Below, piece after piece: positions 1-9,887 of a stretch of DNA of 64,000 bases. The DNA comes from Methylotenera versatilis 79 (GTDB lineage Bacteria; Pseudomonadota; Gammaproteobacteria; Burkholderiales; Methylophilaceae). Both the position numbers and the translations under genes were made by a program. The DNA lies in assembly GCF_000384375.1 (NCBI RefSeq), contig NZ_ARVX01000001.1, positions 62,001 through 126,000 of the forward strand, written 5' to 3'. The notes under the pieces were generated by a model that was not told the DNA's origin, searched no databases, and saw nothing but the letters and a program-made list of their open reading frames with translations. Numbering within the stretch: the stretch's first letter is position 1; every line of letters starts with the position of its first letter.

Positions 1-1054
1 GCTGGCGACGTTGTGGGTTAATTAACAGGCTATGCACTTTTTGCACGAATTCAGATTCATTTTCAGTTGAAATCAGCGCGCCCTGTCCTTCTATCAAAAT
101 AGAAGCTGTGCCCAGTTCTGCAATCGCTACAACAGGCGTGCCTTGTGCCATCGCTTCTAAAATCACCAACCCTTGCGTTTCACTTTTTGAAGCAAACACG
201 AATACATCAGCCGATTTATAGCAGCTATTCAATTCTGTCGCACGATCTAGATAGCCAATAAATTGCACATTTTTTTCAATATGATGTGCTTTAACCAATG
301 CGCGCAAACTAGGCAAAGCGGGACCTTCGCCAGCAATCACCAACAACACATCAGGCATTACATCGCTTAATAATTTAGCGACTACTAATAAAAATCCAAT
401 GTTTTTTTCATGCGCTACACGACCGACATATAAAATCATCGGGCGCTCTGGCGCTATGCCATGCTTCTGTTTAAACGCATTTCCATCTGCAGCGCTAAAG
501 CTGCTCGGTTGCAAGCCTGTCGCAATCACTTCTGCCAATGTATCGATGCCGTAAGTACGCAACACATCTAACATCGGTTGTGATGGTGCAACAATCGCAT
601 CTACTTGATTACACTGCTTTTTAGAGATTAATCGCGCCAAACCACGTGCTGCGAATTGTGGAATCCATGGCAAATAATGATGTAAATAATCTTCAAAAAA
701 AGTATGGTAGGTTTCCAATACTGGAATTTGCAGCAGCTTGGATAATTTAAAACCCGCATAATGCGCAACAAATGGCGTATGAATATGAATCACATCAAAA
801 CGCTTTGCTTTTAGCGAAGGTGCGATACGCAGCACTTCGTTATATTTCATCAACTTATCTTCAGGATCAAAATAGATAGAACGTGCGGGCACGCGCGTGA
901 TCCACGCTTCATCCTCAGTGGTTACGCCATAATCTGGCGCAATAAGATGTACGTGGTGACCTAGAGCTTGTAATTGCTGAGTAAACGTTCGAATTGAAGT
1001 GGAAACGCCGTTGACGCGTGGGAAATAAACATCTGAAATCAGTAATATATTCAT
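1..1054 (-). CDS. GT4-family glycosyltransferase, C-terminus outside the window
   Basis: The reading frame opens with an ATG at 1054 (MNILLISDVYFPRVNG) and runs without a stop to the window edge, giving about 351 residues; the C-terminal end is missing. The start has the glycine/asparagine-rich donor-domain loop typical of GT-B enzymes (FPRVNGVSTS). The C-terminal half has the GT4 E-x7-E motif (SETQGLVILEAMAQG), which binds the nucleotide-sugar donor, and a basic region around VGRVAHEKN. It resembles the PimB/MgtA group that glycosylates lipids such as diacylglycerol or mannolipids. The exact sugar and acceptor cannot be told from sequence. It is divergent from the phospholipase-like gene at 1210. 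Family assignment is firm; substrate is unknown. Confidence 0.85.
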   Translation of the reverse strand, partial: MNILLISDVYFPRVNGVSTSIRTFTQQLQALGHHVHLIAPDYGVTTEDEAWITRVPARSIYFDPEDKLMKYNEVLRIAPSLKAKRFDVIHIHTPFVAHYAGFKLSKLLQIPVLETYHTFFEDYLHHYLPWIPQFAARGLARLISKKQCNQVDAIVAPSQPMLDVLRTYGIDTLAEVIATGLQPSSFSAADGNAFKQKHGIAPERPMILYVGRVAHEKNIGFLLVVAKLLSDVMPDVLLVIAGEGPALPSLRALVKAHHIEKNVQFIGYLDRATELNSCYKSADVFVFASKSETQGLVILEAMAQGTPVVAIAELGTASILIEGQGALISTENESEFVQKVHSLLINPQRRQ

Positions 1055-1209
1055 TCACTTAACCATAAAAGTTTTATTTATACTAACTTTTGTTTGTGAC
1101 AGATTAATGAATATATCAAAGTCTTAGCCACACTTTTAATATGAATGTGTCACGCAATTATCATGGCGCTGTCATGTGAAATTCATGCAGTGATGACAAA
1201 GTGGCGGGC

Positions 1210-2124
1210 ATGAAAAAGCGTTTACTTCGTCATTTTTCCCGTCATTTCCCCCGTAATTTTTTATGGTGTTTACCGCTTAGTCTCTTTTCAATAGATGCCA
1301 ACGCTTGGGGCTTATATACGCATATTTATTTTGCACAATGGCTGTTGATGGCAAGCCCTTTGCTAGATCCAAAGATTCAACAAGCGATTAAAAAATTCCC
1401 CACACTGGTTTTGGCTGGCGCTTGTTTGCCGGACCTTGCGATTATTTCAAAACATTTTCACACCACGCATCAATGGCAAAAAGCCGAATGGATGATAGAA
1501 AATGCGCATTCAGAACAAGAGATAGCAATTGCGGTGGGTTACACCAGCCACCTATTTGTTGATGTGGTCGCGCATAATCACTTTGTGCCTGCATTTGAGG
1601 CAAAATGGAAACGCATACCTTGGTTGAATAACACGCTGATTACGCATATCGCTTCAGAATGGGCGATGGATGCACACATTGCCAAACATATTGAATACAC
1701 GCCGAATCAGTTAATACGTTTGCATATAGATGAGTTAAGCGCGTTTGTAGCACCGTGTTTTTTTAATGACGACATTGATTTTAAATATTCACCAGCATAT
1801 TTTTCTGCACAAGCATCTGTGCACTTAAAGCGATTAGCTTGGGCAGATTATGTCTTAAGAAAAAGTCGATTATCATCTGCGGTATTGGCCTTAATCAATT
1901 TTAAAGATAAACGATTTGTGAAAAATTTGGAATATTATTTGGTTAAGACTAAAAATGCATTAACGCATTTTGACCAATCCGTTCAAGGCAATCGGCCAAT
2001 GTGGGAGCCAGAACTAAAGCATTTGAATGCCGCCGAGATGATTGTTTGGCGGGAGAAATGTTTAACAGATTTAACCAAACGTTTAGCAACGCCGATTCAT
2101 TTTTATAACGTTGTGGCTGATTAA
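1210..2124 (+). CDS. Secreted zinc-dependent phospholipase C-like protein
   Basis: This protein of about 304 residues has a basic N-terminus, a hydrophobic stretch and a signal peptidase site after A-N-A, so the mature protein would begin with Trp (WGLYTHIYF). In bacterial zinc phospholipases C the N-terminal Trp itself helps bind zinc, which fits. Further candidate zinc ligands follow in the expected order: the His of YTHIYF, CLPDL, the SHLFVDVVAHNH cluster and EWAMDAH. The likely role is hydrolysis of phospholipid head groups or a related phosphoester outside the cytoplasm. I chose the ATG at 1210; a GTG at 1201 in the same frame would add three residues. The gene stands alone on the plus strand, facing a PAP2 phosphatase gene. 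Substrate is inferred from the family only. Confidence 0.75.
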   Translation: MKKRLLRHFSRHFPRNFLWCLPLSLFSIDANAWGLYTHIYFAQWLLMASPLLDPKIQQAIKKFPTLVLAGACLPDLAIISKHFHTTHQWQKAEWMIENAHSEQEIAIAVGYTSHLFVDVVAHNHFVPAFEAKWKRIPWLNNTLITHIASEWAMDAHIAKHIEYTPNQLIRLHIDELSAFVAPCFFNDDIDFKYSPAYFSAQASVHLKRLAWADYVLRKSRLSSAVLALINFKDKRFVKNLEYYLVKTKNALTHFDQSVQGNRPMWEPELKHLNAAEMIVWREKCLTDLTKRLATPIHFYNVVAD

Positions 2125-2217
2125 GTTGTGCTTAAATTACTGTTAAATCCAAAATACAGTTAAATCAAATTCAACTTAACTAAAAATTTACTTCAAAAAT
2201 TAGACTAAACTTTAAAT

Positions 2218-2757
2218 CTATAGCATTAAATATAGCTGAGCGATAAGGTAACCGATACTTGCGCCCGCCAGCACATCACTCGGATAATGCAGCCCTAAAA
2301 TCACGCGTGACATCGCAACCATTAACATAAACGGCACTAATATAATGGCCAACGGTGGATAGTAATGCATCGCCACCATACTGAATGCGACGGCATGCAA
2401 GGTGTGGCCAGAGGGGAAACTAAAATGATCTAGCGGCTTGCCGACCACCCAAACATCTTGTCGCACCTGAAAAGGACGTGGTCTGTGGGTTTTTTGCTTT
2501 AACCATTTATAAATCAGCGTGCCAGTTAAGCCAGCGGCCAGCATATGCAAAACAGGTTTAATGCCGTCGGCTTGCTGCGTGACGATAATCGCCAGCATTA
2601 GGCCATACCAAAATACACCATCGCCCAAACGGCTGATTAACCTAAACCAATCGCGAATCAAACGATATTGATTAGTATGACTCACTGTCACGCACAATTC
2701 GCTATCTAGCGCATGCATACGGCTAAGGTATAACTGTAAGCGCATTTTATTTGACAT
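2218..2757 (-). CDS. PAP2-superfamily membrane phosphatase
   Basis: The 179-residue integral membrane protein has all three signatures of the type 2 phosphatidic acid phosphatases: K87-x6-R94-P95, P115-S-G-H118, and S150-R-x5-H157-x3-D161. H118 and H157 would be the acid/base and nucleophilic histidines. Several hydrophobic segments flank the motifs. Members remove phosphate from phosphatidic acid, phosphatidylglycerol phosphate, undecaprenyl diphosphate or lipid A. The sequence does not decide between these. It lies tail-to-tail with the phospholipase-like gene upstream in the window, so both could act on envelope lipids, but they are not an operon. Confidence 0.85.
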   Translation of the reverse strand: MSNKMRLQLYLSRMHALDSELCVTVSHTNQYRLIRDWFRLISRLGDGVFWYGLMLAIIVTQQADGIKPVLHMLAAGLTGTLIYKWLKQKTHRPRPFQVRQDVWVVGKPLDHFSFPSGHTLHAVAFSMVAMHYYPPLAIILVPFMLMVAMSRVILGLHYPSDVLAGASIGYLIAQLYLML

Positions 2758-2910
2758 TTCACTCTCCTTACACTTATTGATGCTGGCAGTGTGTCAGGAT
2801 AATGTGAATGATTAATGTCAGTTAAATGAAGTTTTTTTGACGTAACCTATTGATTTAAATTATTAAATAATAATATTGTTTTTAATATTAGGTTAAATTA
2901 TGTGTTAAGT

Positions 2911-3276
2911 TCAATCGGTATTTTGCCCAATTCGCCAAAGCACACCGCTAGGGTCGATTATTACAAAATCGCGCATACGCCATGGCTGTTGCTCAATTGC
3001 ACCAATATTAACGCTATATTTTTTGGCAATATTGGCGTTTTGTATTTTGTTCCACCATGCCTCAACATCTTCCACCAGCAAATGCATCATCAAGTTATCA
3101 GCAAATTCTTTTACATAAAAATCTTGCAATAAAAAACTCACATTTTGATGATGAAAATAGGCGACGCCTCCGCCCTCGGACGCCATGACAAAACCAATAT
3201 CTTGATAAAACTGTTTGGACAATGCGTAGTCTTTTGCAGGCACAAAAGCTTTAATCTCAACGGCGTTTAAATTCAT
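2911..3276 (-). CDS. VOC (glyoxalase/bleomycin-resistance fold) protein
   Basis: A 121-residue single-domain protein with the beta-alpha-beta-beta-beta pattern of the vicinal oxygen chelate fold: an N-terminal strand with VEIKAFVPA, the helix YALSKQFYQDIGF, and the C-terminal DFVIIDPSGVLWRIGQ motif. No fixed set of metal ligands can be read, so a catalytic role is uncertain; many such proteins are of unknown function or bind small molecules. It lies 15 bases downstream of glmM in the same direction and could be read through from it. Confidence 0.75.
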   Translation of the reverse strand: MNLNAVEIKAFVPAKDYALSKQFYQDIGFVMASEGGGVAYFHHQNVSFLLQDFYVKEFADNLMMHLLVEDVEAWWNKIQNANIAKKYSVNIGAIEQQPWRMRDFVIIDPSGVLWRIGQNTD

Positions 3277-3291
3277 TTTTATGCTCTTATT

Positions 3292-4647
3292 TTATTCTGC
3301 AGCTTTTTTAACAACTACTGCAATGTCTTCAGCCAGTTTTTGCACCAAAGCAGCGTCTTGTCCTTCTACCATCACGCGAATTTTTGGTTCAGTGCCAGAA
3401 GCGCGCAACAATACGCGACCTGTGCCATTCAGTTTTGTTTCAGCTGTTTTAACGGCATGTTGAATATCAACATGCTGTAAATCCAGCTTTTCTTTAGTCG
3501 TCACATTGATCAACACTTGCGGATATAAAGTTAAACTCGCGCCCATTTCTGCCAGTGTTTTGCCACTTTCAGCCAGTGCTTGCAGCACTTGTAAGGCAGC
3601 AATAATTGCATCACCACTGCTATGTTTATCCAACGTTAAAATATGACCAGAATTTTCACCGCCTAATTTCCAGTTTTTCTGGTTCAGCAATTCCAACACA
3701 TAACGGTCTCCCACGTTGGCACGTGCAAAGGGTATTTGGTGTTTTTTTAGCGCATGTTCCAGCGCTAAATTAGTCATTAACGTGCCGGCAACGCCACCTT
3801 TTAGCTTACCTTTGGCATACAAACCCAGCGCAATAATATACAAAAGTTGGTCGCCATCCAGCAAATTGCCAAGGTTATCTACCATCATCACGCGGTCGCC
3901 ATCGCCATCAAAAGCGATGCCTAAATCGGCTTTATTCTCTAACACGGCTTTTTGCAAAGCTTGCGGATGGGTTGAGCCAACTTGCTCATTGATATTCAAA
4001 CCATCTGGTTTATTGCCGATTGCAATCACTTCTGCACCCAGCTCATGAAAAACAGGTGGTGCCACGTGGTAAGTTGCGCCATGCGCGCAATCCAGCACGA
4101 TTTTTAAGCCACGTAAATCTAATTGATTAGGAAAAGTGCTTTTGCAAAACTCAATATAACGCCCCGTCGCATCATCAATGCGACGTGCTTTTCCTAGCTT
4201 TGCCGACTCCATTATTTGCATAGGATTTTCAAGTTCGGCCTCGATAGCATGCTCAATCTCATCTGGCAATTTGGCACCAAGACTAGAGAAAAATTTAATG
4301 CCGTTGTCGTAATAAGGATTATGCGAGGCGGAAATGACAATGCCAGCCTGCGCACGTAAAGCGCGAGTTAGATAAGCCACAGCTGGCGTGGGCATTGGAC
4401 CTGTTAACAATACATCAACGCCAGCCGCCGATAAACCCGCTTCTAAAGCGGCTTCTAACATATAGCCAGAAATGCGCGTGTCCTTGCCGATTAACACGGC
4501 AGGGCGCGCACCTTTTGCCAAATCACCTGCCCGAACAGCCAATACGCGACCAGCTGCATAACCTAAACGCATCACAAAATCAGGCGTAATCGGGTGTTCG
4601 CCCACTTTTCCACGAATCCCATCAGTGCCGAAATATTGTTTACTCAT
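3292..4647 (-). CDS. glmM: Phosphoglucosamine mutase
   Basis: The 451-residue protein is a full-length GlmM, converting glucosamine-6-phosphate to glucosamine-1-phosphate for UDP-GlcNAc, hence peptidoglycan and LPS. It begins with the family start [11 protein letters not shown]. The phosphorylated serine is S108 in ISASHNP, the metal loop is FDGDGDR, and the sugar-phosphate binding region GGENSGH and phosphate-binding [11 protein letters not shown] are present. It follows folP with a 51-base gap, in the conserved order ftsH-folP-glmM. Confidence 0.97.
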   Translation of the reverse strand: MSKQYFGTDGIRGKVGEHPITPDFVMRLGYAAGRVLAVRAGDLAKGARPAVLIGKDTRISGYMLEAALEAGLSAAGVDVLLTGPMPTPAVAYLTRALRAQAGIVISASHNPYYDNGIKFFSSLGAKLPDEIEHAIEAELENPMQIMESAKLGKARRIDDATGRYIEFCKSTFPNQLDLRGLKIVLDCAHGATYHVAPPVFHELGAEVIAIGNKPDGLNINEQVGSTHPQALQKAVLENKADLGIAFDGDGDRVMMVDNLGNLLDGDQLLYIIALGLYAKGKLKGGVAGTLMTNLALEHALKKHQIPFARANVGDRYVLELLNQKNWKLGGENSGHILTLDKHSSGDAIIAALQVLQALAESGKTLAEMGASLTLYPQVLINVTTKEKLDLQHVDIQHAVKTAETKLNGTGRVLLRASGTEPKIRVMVEGQDAALVQKLAEDIAVVVKKAAE

Positions 4648-4698
4648 ATTATTTACTCTTATCGTTGTTGCAGTTTTAAATTGATTGAAATTCTGTGA

Positions 4699-5523
4699 TT
4701 ATTGCTGAATCGCGCTGACTATTTTCAATGCTTCTACAGTCGCTTTAACATCGTGTACGCGCATTATTTTAGCACCAACCATTGCTGATATAACCGATGC
4801 CGCCACGCTGGCATACAGTCGCGCATCGACATCGTACCCTGTCACTTGTCCTAATACAGATTTACGTGACAGCCCTACCAATAAGGGCTGCCCTAATGAT
4901 GAAAAACTAGCCAGATGCTGGATTAACGTAATATTATGCGCGCGCGTTTTACCAAAGCCAAAGCCAGGGTCCAGCAAAATGCGGTCTTTTGCAATGCCTG
5001 CCATTTCACACACAAGTAGCCGTTGTTGCAAAAAGGCTTTTACTTCACTCACAACATCGTTATATTGCGGATTAATTTGCATGGTCTGTGGCGTGCCTTG
5101 CATATGCATTAGACACACGCCAACATCAGAAGCTGCAACAATATTCAAAGCATCATTTTCTTGTAATGCACGTATATCGTTCACAATACTTGCACCAGCA
5201 GCAATCGCTGCTTGCATCACTTGTGGCTTATAAGTATCGATAGAAATTGGAACGTTAACTTGGCTTACAAGCCCCTCAATCACTGGAATCACGCGGCCTA
5301 ACTCTTCTTGCAAACTCACTGGCGTTGCATTTGGGCGGGTGGATTCACCGCCAATATCCAGAACATCTGCGCCTTCCTCTATCAACATTAATGCATGCTC
5401 AATGGCCAAATGCGTCTGCGTAAATTTTCCACCATCCGAAAATGAATCAGGCGTCACATTCACAATACCCATCACATGTGGGCGATTGAGATTGAGTTGA
5501 AATTTTCCACAATTAAAAATCAT
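4699..5523 (-). CDS. folP: Dihydropteroate synthase
   Basis: FolP condenses 6-hydroxymethyl-dihydropterin diphosphate with p-aminobenzoate in folate synthesis and is the sulfonamide target. The 274-residue protein has the usual length and motifs: NVTPDSFSDGG near the N-terminus (diphosphate loop), DIGGESTRP, the IVNDI strand, DPGFGFGK (pterin pocket) and GLSRKS. It lies between ftsH and glmM. A rho-independent terminator sits between ftsH and folP, so folP-glmM may need its own promoter or depend on readthrough. Confidence 0.97.
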   Translation of the reverse strand: MIFNCGKFQLNLNRPHVMGIVNVTPDSFSDGGKFTQTHLAIEHALMLIEEGADVLDIGGESTRPNATPVSLQEELGRVIPVIEGLVSQVNVPISIDTYKPQVMQAAIAAGASIVNDIRALQENDALNIVAASDVGVCLMHMQGTPQTMQINPQYNDVVSEVKAFLQQRLLVCEMAGIAKDRILLDPGFGFGKTRAHNITLIQHLASFSSLGQPLLVGLSRKSVLGQVTGYDVDARLYASVAASVISAMVGAKIMRVHDVKATVEALKIVSAIQQ

Positions 5524-5556
5524 TATTTACTTAAGTGTTGCAAAGTTAGACACAAT

Positions 5557-5585
5557 AAAAAAGGGCTGGAACGAATCCAACCCTT
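5557..5585 (-). terminator. Rho-independent terminator after ftsH
   Basis: On the minus strand a 10-bp stem (AAGGGTTGGA with TCCAGCCCTT, one G-U pair) closes a 5-nt loop and runs into TTTT. It lies 52 bases after the ftsH stop and just ahead of folP. Confidence 0.85.
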
Positions 5586-5636
5586 ATTTTAACACCACTT
5601 ATGTTTGAGTATTAACGCAGACTTAACTCGTTAATT

Positions 5637-7532
5637 TTACTCACTTTTTGCTGCAGGTTGCGGCGCTGGCGTTACTGTGGTGCCAGAAGATCCACCGCTA
5701 TCAGTTGGCTTTACTTTTGGCTGACGCGGTTTAGGCGCACGCACTGGCAGACTCGCCATAATGTCATTGATTTGATCCGCATCAATGGTTTCGAACTCCA
5801 TCAACGCAGCAGTCATCGCTTCTACTTTATCGCGATTATCTTCTAATAACTTGCGCGCGATACCATATTGCTCATCCAAAATACGGCGGATTTCAGCGTC
5901 CACTTTTTGCTGTGTCGCTTCACTCACCGTTTTAGAACTCATATTGCCAAAAAATGAATCCTGCTCACTACCAGCATAAACCATCGTGCCAAGTGCATCA
6001 CTCATACCGTATTTAGTTACCATATCACGCGCTAATTTAGTCGCACGTTCAAAGTCATTCGATGCGCCAGTACTCATTTGATGCATAAAGATTTCTTCAG
6101 CAATACGACCACCAAACAGAATCGAAATTTCTTCCAGCATCTTGTCTTTATAGTTACTGATGCGATCAAACTCAGGCAACTGCCATGTTAATCCAAGCGC
6201 CCAACCACGCGGCATAATCGTTACTTTATGCACAGGGTCAGCTTTAGGTAACAACTTCGCTACTACTGCATGACCACTTTCATGATACGCAGTATTACGA
6301 CGCTCCTCTTCACGCATCACCATCGATTTACGTTCAGGACCCATGTAGATTTTGTCTTTAGCATCTTCAAAATCTTCCATATCCACTGTGCGTTTGCTAC
6401 GACGTGCCGCAAATAAAGCAGCTTCATTTACCAAGTTGGCTAAGTCTGCACCACTAAAACCTGGCGTGCCGCGTGCCAAAATGTCCGCTTTTACATCAGG
6501 ATCAATTGGCACTTTTCTCATGTGAACAAGTAAAATCTGTTCGCGACCTTTAATATCTGGCAAGCCAACCATTACTTGACGGTCAAAACGACCTGGACGT
6601 AACAAAGCTTTATCTAAAACATCTGCACGGTTAGTTGCAGCAATAATAATCACGCCAGAACTCGCCTCAAAACCATCCATCTCAACTAATAATTGGTTCA
6701 ATGTCTGTTCACGCTCATCGTTACCACCGCCAGTACCCGCGCCACGGCTACGACCTACCGCATCAATCTCATCAATAAAGATAATGCAAGGTGAGTTTTT
6801 CTTAGCGGTTTCAAACATATCACGTACACGCGCTGCACCCACACCGACAAACATTTCCACAAAGTCTGAACCAGAGATTGAGAAGAATGGCACTTTTGCT
6901 TCGCCCGCAATAGCGCGCGCAAGCAAGGTTTTACCTGTACCAGGAGGGCCAACAAGTAAGACGCCACGTGGAATACGACCACCTAATTTTTGAAATTTAG
7001 TTGGTTCTTTTAAGAAGTCGACCAATTCAGTGACTTCTTCTTTGGCTTCATCGCAACCAGCCACATCGGCAAAAGTCGTTTGATTTGAGCTTTCGTCTAA
7101 TTGACGTGCTTTACTCTTACCGAACGAAAATGGTCCGCCACCCTTGCCGCCACCTTGCATTTGACGCATAAAGAAAATCCATACGCCAATGAGTAAAATC
7201 ATTGGGAACCATGACATGAAAAGTTCTAGCAAGACTGAGCGTTGTTGCTCTGGTTTGGCTTCAACCACAACGTTATATTTTAATAAGTCGTTCACCATCC
7301 ATAAGTCATTTGGGGCATAAGTGCTAAAGTCTTTACCATCCTGCGTTTTTCCATGCACAACACGACCGTCAATTTGCACTTTGGCAATACGACCATTTTT
7401 CACCTCTTGCATGAATTGTGAGTAAACCATTTGGCTATCTGCCTTGCTAGATGCGCCAAATTGATTGAACACCATCATTAGTACAAGCGCTACGGCTAGC
7501 CAAATTGCGATACTTTTTGCGATATTATTCAC
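5637..7532 (-). CDS. ftsH: ATP-dependent zinc metalloprotease FtsH
   Basis: This 631-residue membrane protease degrades misfolded membrane proteins and short-lived regulators such as sigma-32 and LpxC. Two N-terminal membrane segments (about 7-25 and 100-122) flank a periplasmic domain. The AAA module has Walker A GPPGTGKT at 195-202, Walker [12 protein letters not shown] and the SRH region RPGRFDR. The zinc site is HESGH at 417-421. The C-terminal tail is rich in Pro, Lys and Thr. The start is a GTG with AAGGA 8 bases upstream; a four-codon ORF (ATG to TGA) lies between them and overlaps the GTG. It follows rlmE, the usual partner gene. Confidence 0.98.
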   Translation of the reverse strand: MNNIAKSIAIWLAVALVLMMVFNQFGASSKADSQMVYSQFMQEVKNGRIAKVQIDGRVVHGKTQDGKDFSTYAPNDLWMVNDLLKYNVVVEAKPEQQRSVLLELFMSWFPMILLIGVWIFFMRQMQGGGKGGGPFSFGKSKARQLDESSNQTTFADVAGCDEAKEEVTELVDFLKEPTKFQKLGGRIPRGVLLVGPPGTGKTLLARAIAGEAKVPFFSISGSDFVEMFVGVGAARVRDMFETAKKNSPCIIFIDEIDAVGRSRGAGTGGGNDEREQTLNQLLVEMDGFEASSGVIIIAATNRADVLDKALLRPGRFDRQVMVGLPDIKGREQILLVHMRKVPIDPDVKADILARGTPGFSGADLANLVNEAALFAARRSKRTVDMEDFEDAKDKIYMGPERKSMVMREEERRNTAYHESGHAVVAKLLPKADPVHKVTIMPRGWALGLTWQLPEFDRISNYKDKMLEEISILFGGRIAEEIFMHQMSTGASNDFERATKLARDMVTKYGMSDALGTMVYAGSEQDSFFGNMSSKTVSEATQQKVDAEIRRILDEQYGIARKLLEDNRDKVEAMTAALMEFETIDADQINDIMASLPVRAPKPRQPKVKPTDSGGSSGTTVTPAPQPAAKSE

Positions 7533-7655
7533 GTGCCCATTCCTTAAAAATTGGGGAATTTAAGTCATAAGTGACTTACTTATTTTAAACTATTTCAACT
7601 GTGTGCACTGTTAATTTATTAACACTACGCTGCATATATGAAGACTTAACCCTTT

Positions 7656-8282
7656 TTATTCAAGGGCTTTTTTATTCAGACCGAGCAAATACACTTCACT
7701 GCTACGATCGCGCGACGCTTTTGGCTTGCGGGTAACTACTTTGCCAAATTGTGATCGCATCATTTTTACAATCTCTTCAAAACCTGCGCCTATAAAAACT
7801 TTGACTAAAAAATGTCCGTCTGGTTTCAGCCATACCGAGCTAAACGCTAAGGCCAACTCGGTTAAATACGCCGAGCCCGCCAAGTCAACATCTTTAATAC
7901 CACTTATATTGGGTGCCATATCTGCAATTACAAGGTCTACTTTTTTACCATTTAGGGTATTTTCAAGTTCTTTTAATACCGCATCTTCCCGAAAATCGCC
8001 CTGTATGAAAGTCACACCAGGAATCGCTTGCATCTCTAAAATATCTAATGCAATTACATTGCCTTGGCCTTTTAAGCGCTGTACCACCACTTGCGACCAA
8101 CTTCCAGGTGTTGATCCTAAATCGACCACTGTCATGCCTGGTTTGATTAATTTATCTTTATCATCAATTTCAATTAACTTATAAGCAGCGCGCGCGCGAT
8201 AGCCTTCTTTTTGGGCACGCTTAACAAATTCGTCATTCAGATGCTCTTGCATCCAAGCTTTACTGGTTCTGGTAGGTTTCAA
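7656..8282 (-). CDS. rlmE: 23S rRNA (uridine-2'-O)-methyltransferase RlmE/FtsJ
   Basis: RlmE methylates the 2'-hydroxyl of U2552 in the ribosomal A-loop using S-adenosylmethionine. The 208-residue protein has the K-D-K-E tetrad region: K35 in RAAYKLIEID, VIADMAPNISG, LVKVFIG and SSEVYLL. The SAM loop VVDLGSTPGSWSQ is intact, with a Thr where many homologues have Ala. It is upstream of ftsH by 123 bases in the same direction, the classic rlmE-ftsH pair, and divergent from yhbY. Confidence 0.96.
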   Translation of the reverse strand: MKPTRTSKAWMQEHLNDEFVKRAQKEGYRARAAYKLIEIDDKDKLIKPGMTVVDLGSTPGSWSQVVVQRLKGQGNVIALDILEMQAIPGVTFIQGDFREDAVLKELENTLNGKKVDLVIADMAPNISGIKDVDLAGSAYLTELALAFSSVWLKPDGHFLVKVFIGAGFEEIVKMMRSQFGKVVTRKPKASRDRSSEVYLLGLNKKALE

Positions 8283-8422
8283 AATTTAATGTATTTCACG
8301 TTATATAACCGCTTACAAAATAAGCGTTTTTTATTGGGATGGGAAAATTTCAAAGTAAAATGGCTTTCAAATCAATAACGGCTGTTCATGATAAAATAAC
8401 GCATTATTTAAAAGGTTAACAA

Positions 8423-8731
8423 ATGAAACTTAGCACCAAACAAATTGCGCATTTACGCGGCTTAGCACACAGCTTAAACCCTGTTGTCATGATAGGCAAT
8501 AACGGCCTGACTGAAAGCGTTTTAAAAGAAATTGAGCTTAACTTAAATGCGCACGAATTGATTAAAGTGCAAGTGGCGGGCGATGACCGTGATGCGCGAA
8601 AGGCTTTGTACACAGAAATTTTCACAAAAACTAACGCAACGCCAGTACATCATATTGGTAAACAGTTGGTATTTTATAGAGCAAGCAATACCGTAAAAGA
8701 AAAAGCTAAAGTTATCATTCCAAAACTATAA
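8423..8731 (+). CDS. yhbY: YhbY-type CRM-domain RNA-binding protein
   Basis: A 102-residue stand-alone CRM domain, the size of YhbY, which associates with the large ribosomal subunit precursor. The N-terminal KQIAHLRGLAHSLNPVVMIG and the G-N-N-G loop after it match the family. It is divergently oriented to rlmE, an arrangement conserved in many proteobacteria. Its start is an ATG preceded by AAAGG. Confidence 0.93.
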   Translation: MKLSTKQIAHLRGLAHSLNPVVMIGNNGLTESVLKEIELNLNAHELIKVQVAGDDRDARKALYTEIFTKTNATPVHHIGKQLVFYRASNTVKEKAKVIIPKL

Positions 8732-8761
8732 TGCTAAAAGTCTGTAAAACTTGCTTACTTA

Positions 8762-9199
8762 TTACCTGACTTTTAACACTACAACAAAACCTAATAAGCA
8801 TTCTAACAAATAGGCCACACTGGCTACACCATGCCAGTTTTTAAAGCGGCTAGCAAAAACGCTTTGCATCACATCATTCGGCAAGGCAGCATGTTTGAGT
8901 TGCGCCAGCAAAGGTTGAATGCCGAAATGTCCAGCTAATACTAAAAGCAACATGGCGAACACTGCCCAGAAAAAACTTTGTTTTAATGTGGCAGTGCCAT
9001 AATCTAGCAGGCGTTGAATCAATAAGTAAGTTGCGCTAGCCATGCCAATATAACTGACAATAGTAAACAATTGACCAGCTATATTGCCTGCCAAGCGCTT
9101 GTCTTGCAAATGATCGAATAATGCATAAGCGCTTAGACCTGTCATCCACAATGCACCAACCCACAATGTGACAACAATCAGATTTAGCCGAAATAACAT
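8762..9199 (-). CDS. Small integral membrane protein, DUF4149-like
   Basis: A 145-residue protein with four predicted membrane segments (about 4-26, 43-62, 75-97, 120-142) and few polar residues. Its position between greA and yhbY/rlmE and its topology match the DUF4149 proteins found there in other betaproteobacteria. No catalytic motif is visible and the function is unknown. It lies 70 bases after greA in the same direction and is convergent with yhbY. Confidence 0.75.
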   Translation of the reverse strand: MLFRLNLIVVTLWVGALWMTGLSAYALFDHLQDKRLAGNIAGQLFTIVSYIGMASATYLLIQRLLDYGTATLKQSFFWAVFAMLLLVLAGHFGIQPLLAQLKHAALPNDVMQSVFASRFKNWHGVASVAYLLECLLGFVVVLKVR

Positions 9200-9269
9200 T
9201 AGTTTAAATATCCTAGATTTTTTGTATCAAAATTTGTGTTAACTCTTAATATTAAGCGATAACAAATAC

Positions 9270-9752
9270 TTAAATATAAAGAACATCTAGCACTTCATAT
9301 TCTTTAATGCCACCTGGCGCTAAAACTTCTGCCACATCACCTGCCGATTTGCCGATTAATGCACGCGCTATCGGTGAGCCAACTGAAATTTTGCCGCCTT
9401 TAATATCTGCTTCATCTTCGCCGACGATTTGATAGGTTTTATTGTCGCCAGAATCTAAATCCTCAATATTGACAGTTGCACCAAACACCACGCGGCCTTC
9501 AGCGTGCAAAGTCGCAGGGTCGATCACCAATAAATTAGATAGTTTTGACTCCAACTCAGCAATGCGACCTTCAATAAAACTTTGTTTTTCTTTGGCAGCT
9601 TCGTACTCTGCATTCTCAGATAAATCGCCTTGCGCGCGCGCTTCTGCAATTGCCTGAATCACTGAAGGACGATCAACGCTACGTAAACGCAACAGTTCTT
9701 CTTTGAGTTGTTCTGCGCCTTTAACGGTGACGGGAATTTGATTTAATGCCAT
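9270..9752 (-). CDS. greA: Transcription elongation factor GreA
   Basis: GreA rescues backtracked RNA polymerase by stimulating transcript cleavage. The 160-residue protein has the full architecture: an N-terminal coiled coil (about 1-75) with the family signature LRSVDRPSVIQAIAEAR and the acidic tip GDLSENAEYEAAKEKQ, then a C-terminal globular domain ending in GGIKEYEVLDVLYI. It lies downstream of carB but is separated from it by a terminator. Confidence 0.98.
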   Translation of the reverse strand: MALNQIPVTVKGAEQLKEELLRLRSVDRPSVIQAIAEARAQGDLSENAEYEAAKEKQSFIEGRIAELESKLSNLLVIDPATLHAEGRVVFGATVNIEDLDSGDNKTYQIVGEDEADIKGGKISVGSPIARALIGKSAGDVAEVLAPGGIKEYEVLDVLYI

Positions 9753-9780
9753 GCTGTAAGACCATTCTAAATAGTGGTAA

Positions 9781-9813
9781 AAAAATAAACCACACCCAAG
9801 ATGAGCGTGGTTT
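9781..9813 (-). terminator. Rho-independent terminator between carB and greA
   Basis: On the minus strand AAACCACGC pairs with GTGTGGTTT (one mismatch) over a 9-nt loop, followed by a T-rich run (ATTTTTTT). It would end carAB transcription before greA. Confidence 0.7.
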
Positions 9814-9887
9814 TAAGTAGTCGATAAATTAAAGTGTATTTTAGATAAGCTTTTTATGCAAGCTTAAAGCTTTCTTGTATAAGATTT

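Noticed and set aside
2902-3132. Plus-strand ORF of 76 codons opposite the VOC gene
   Set aside because: It is antisense to a well-supported protein and has no ribosome-binding site or family likeness.
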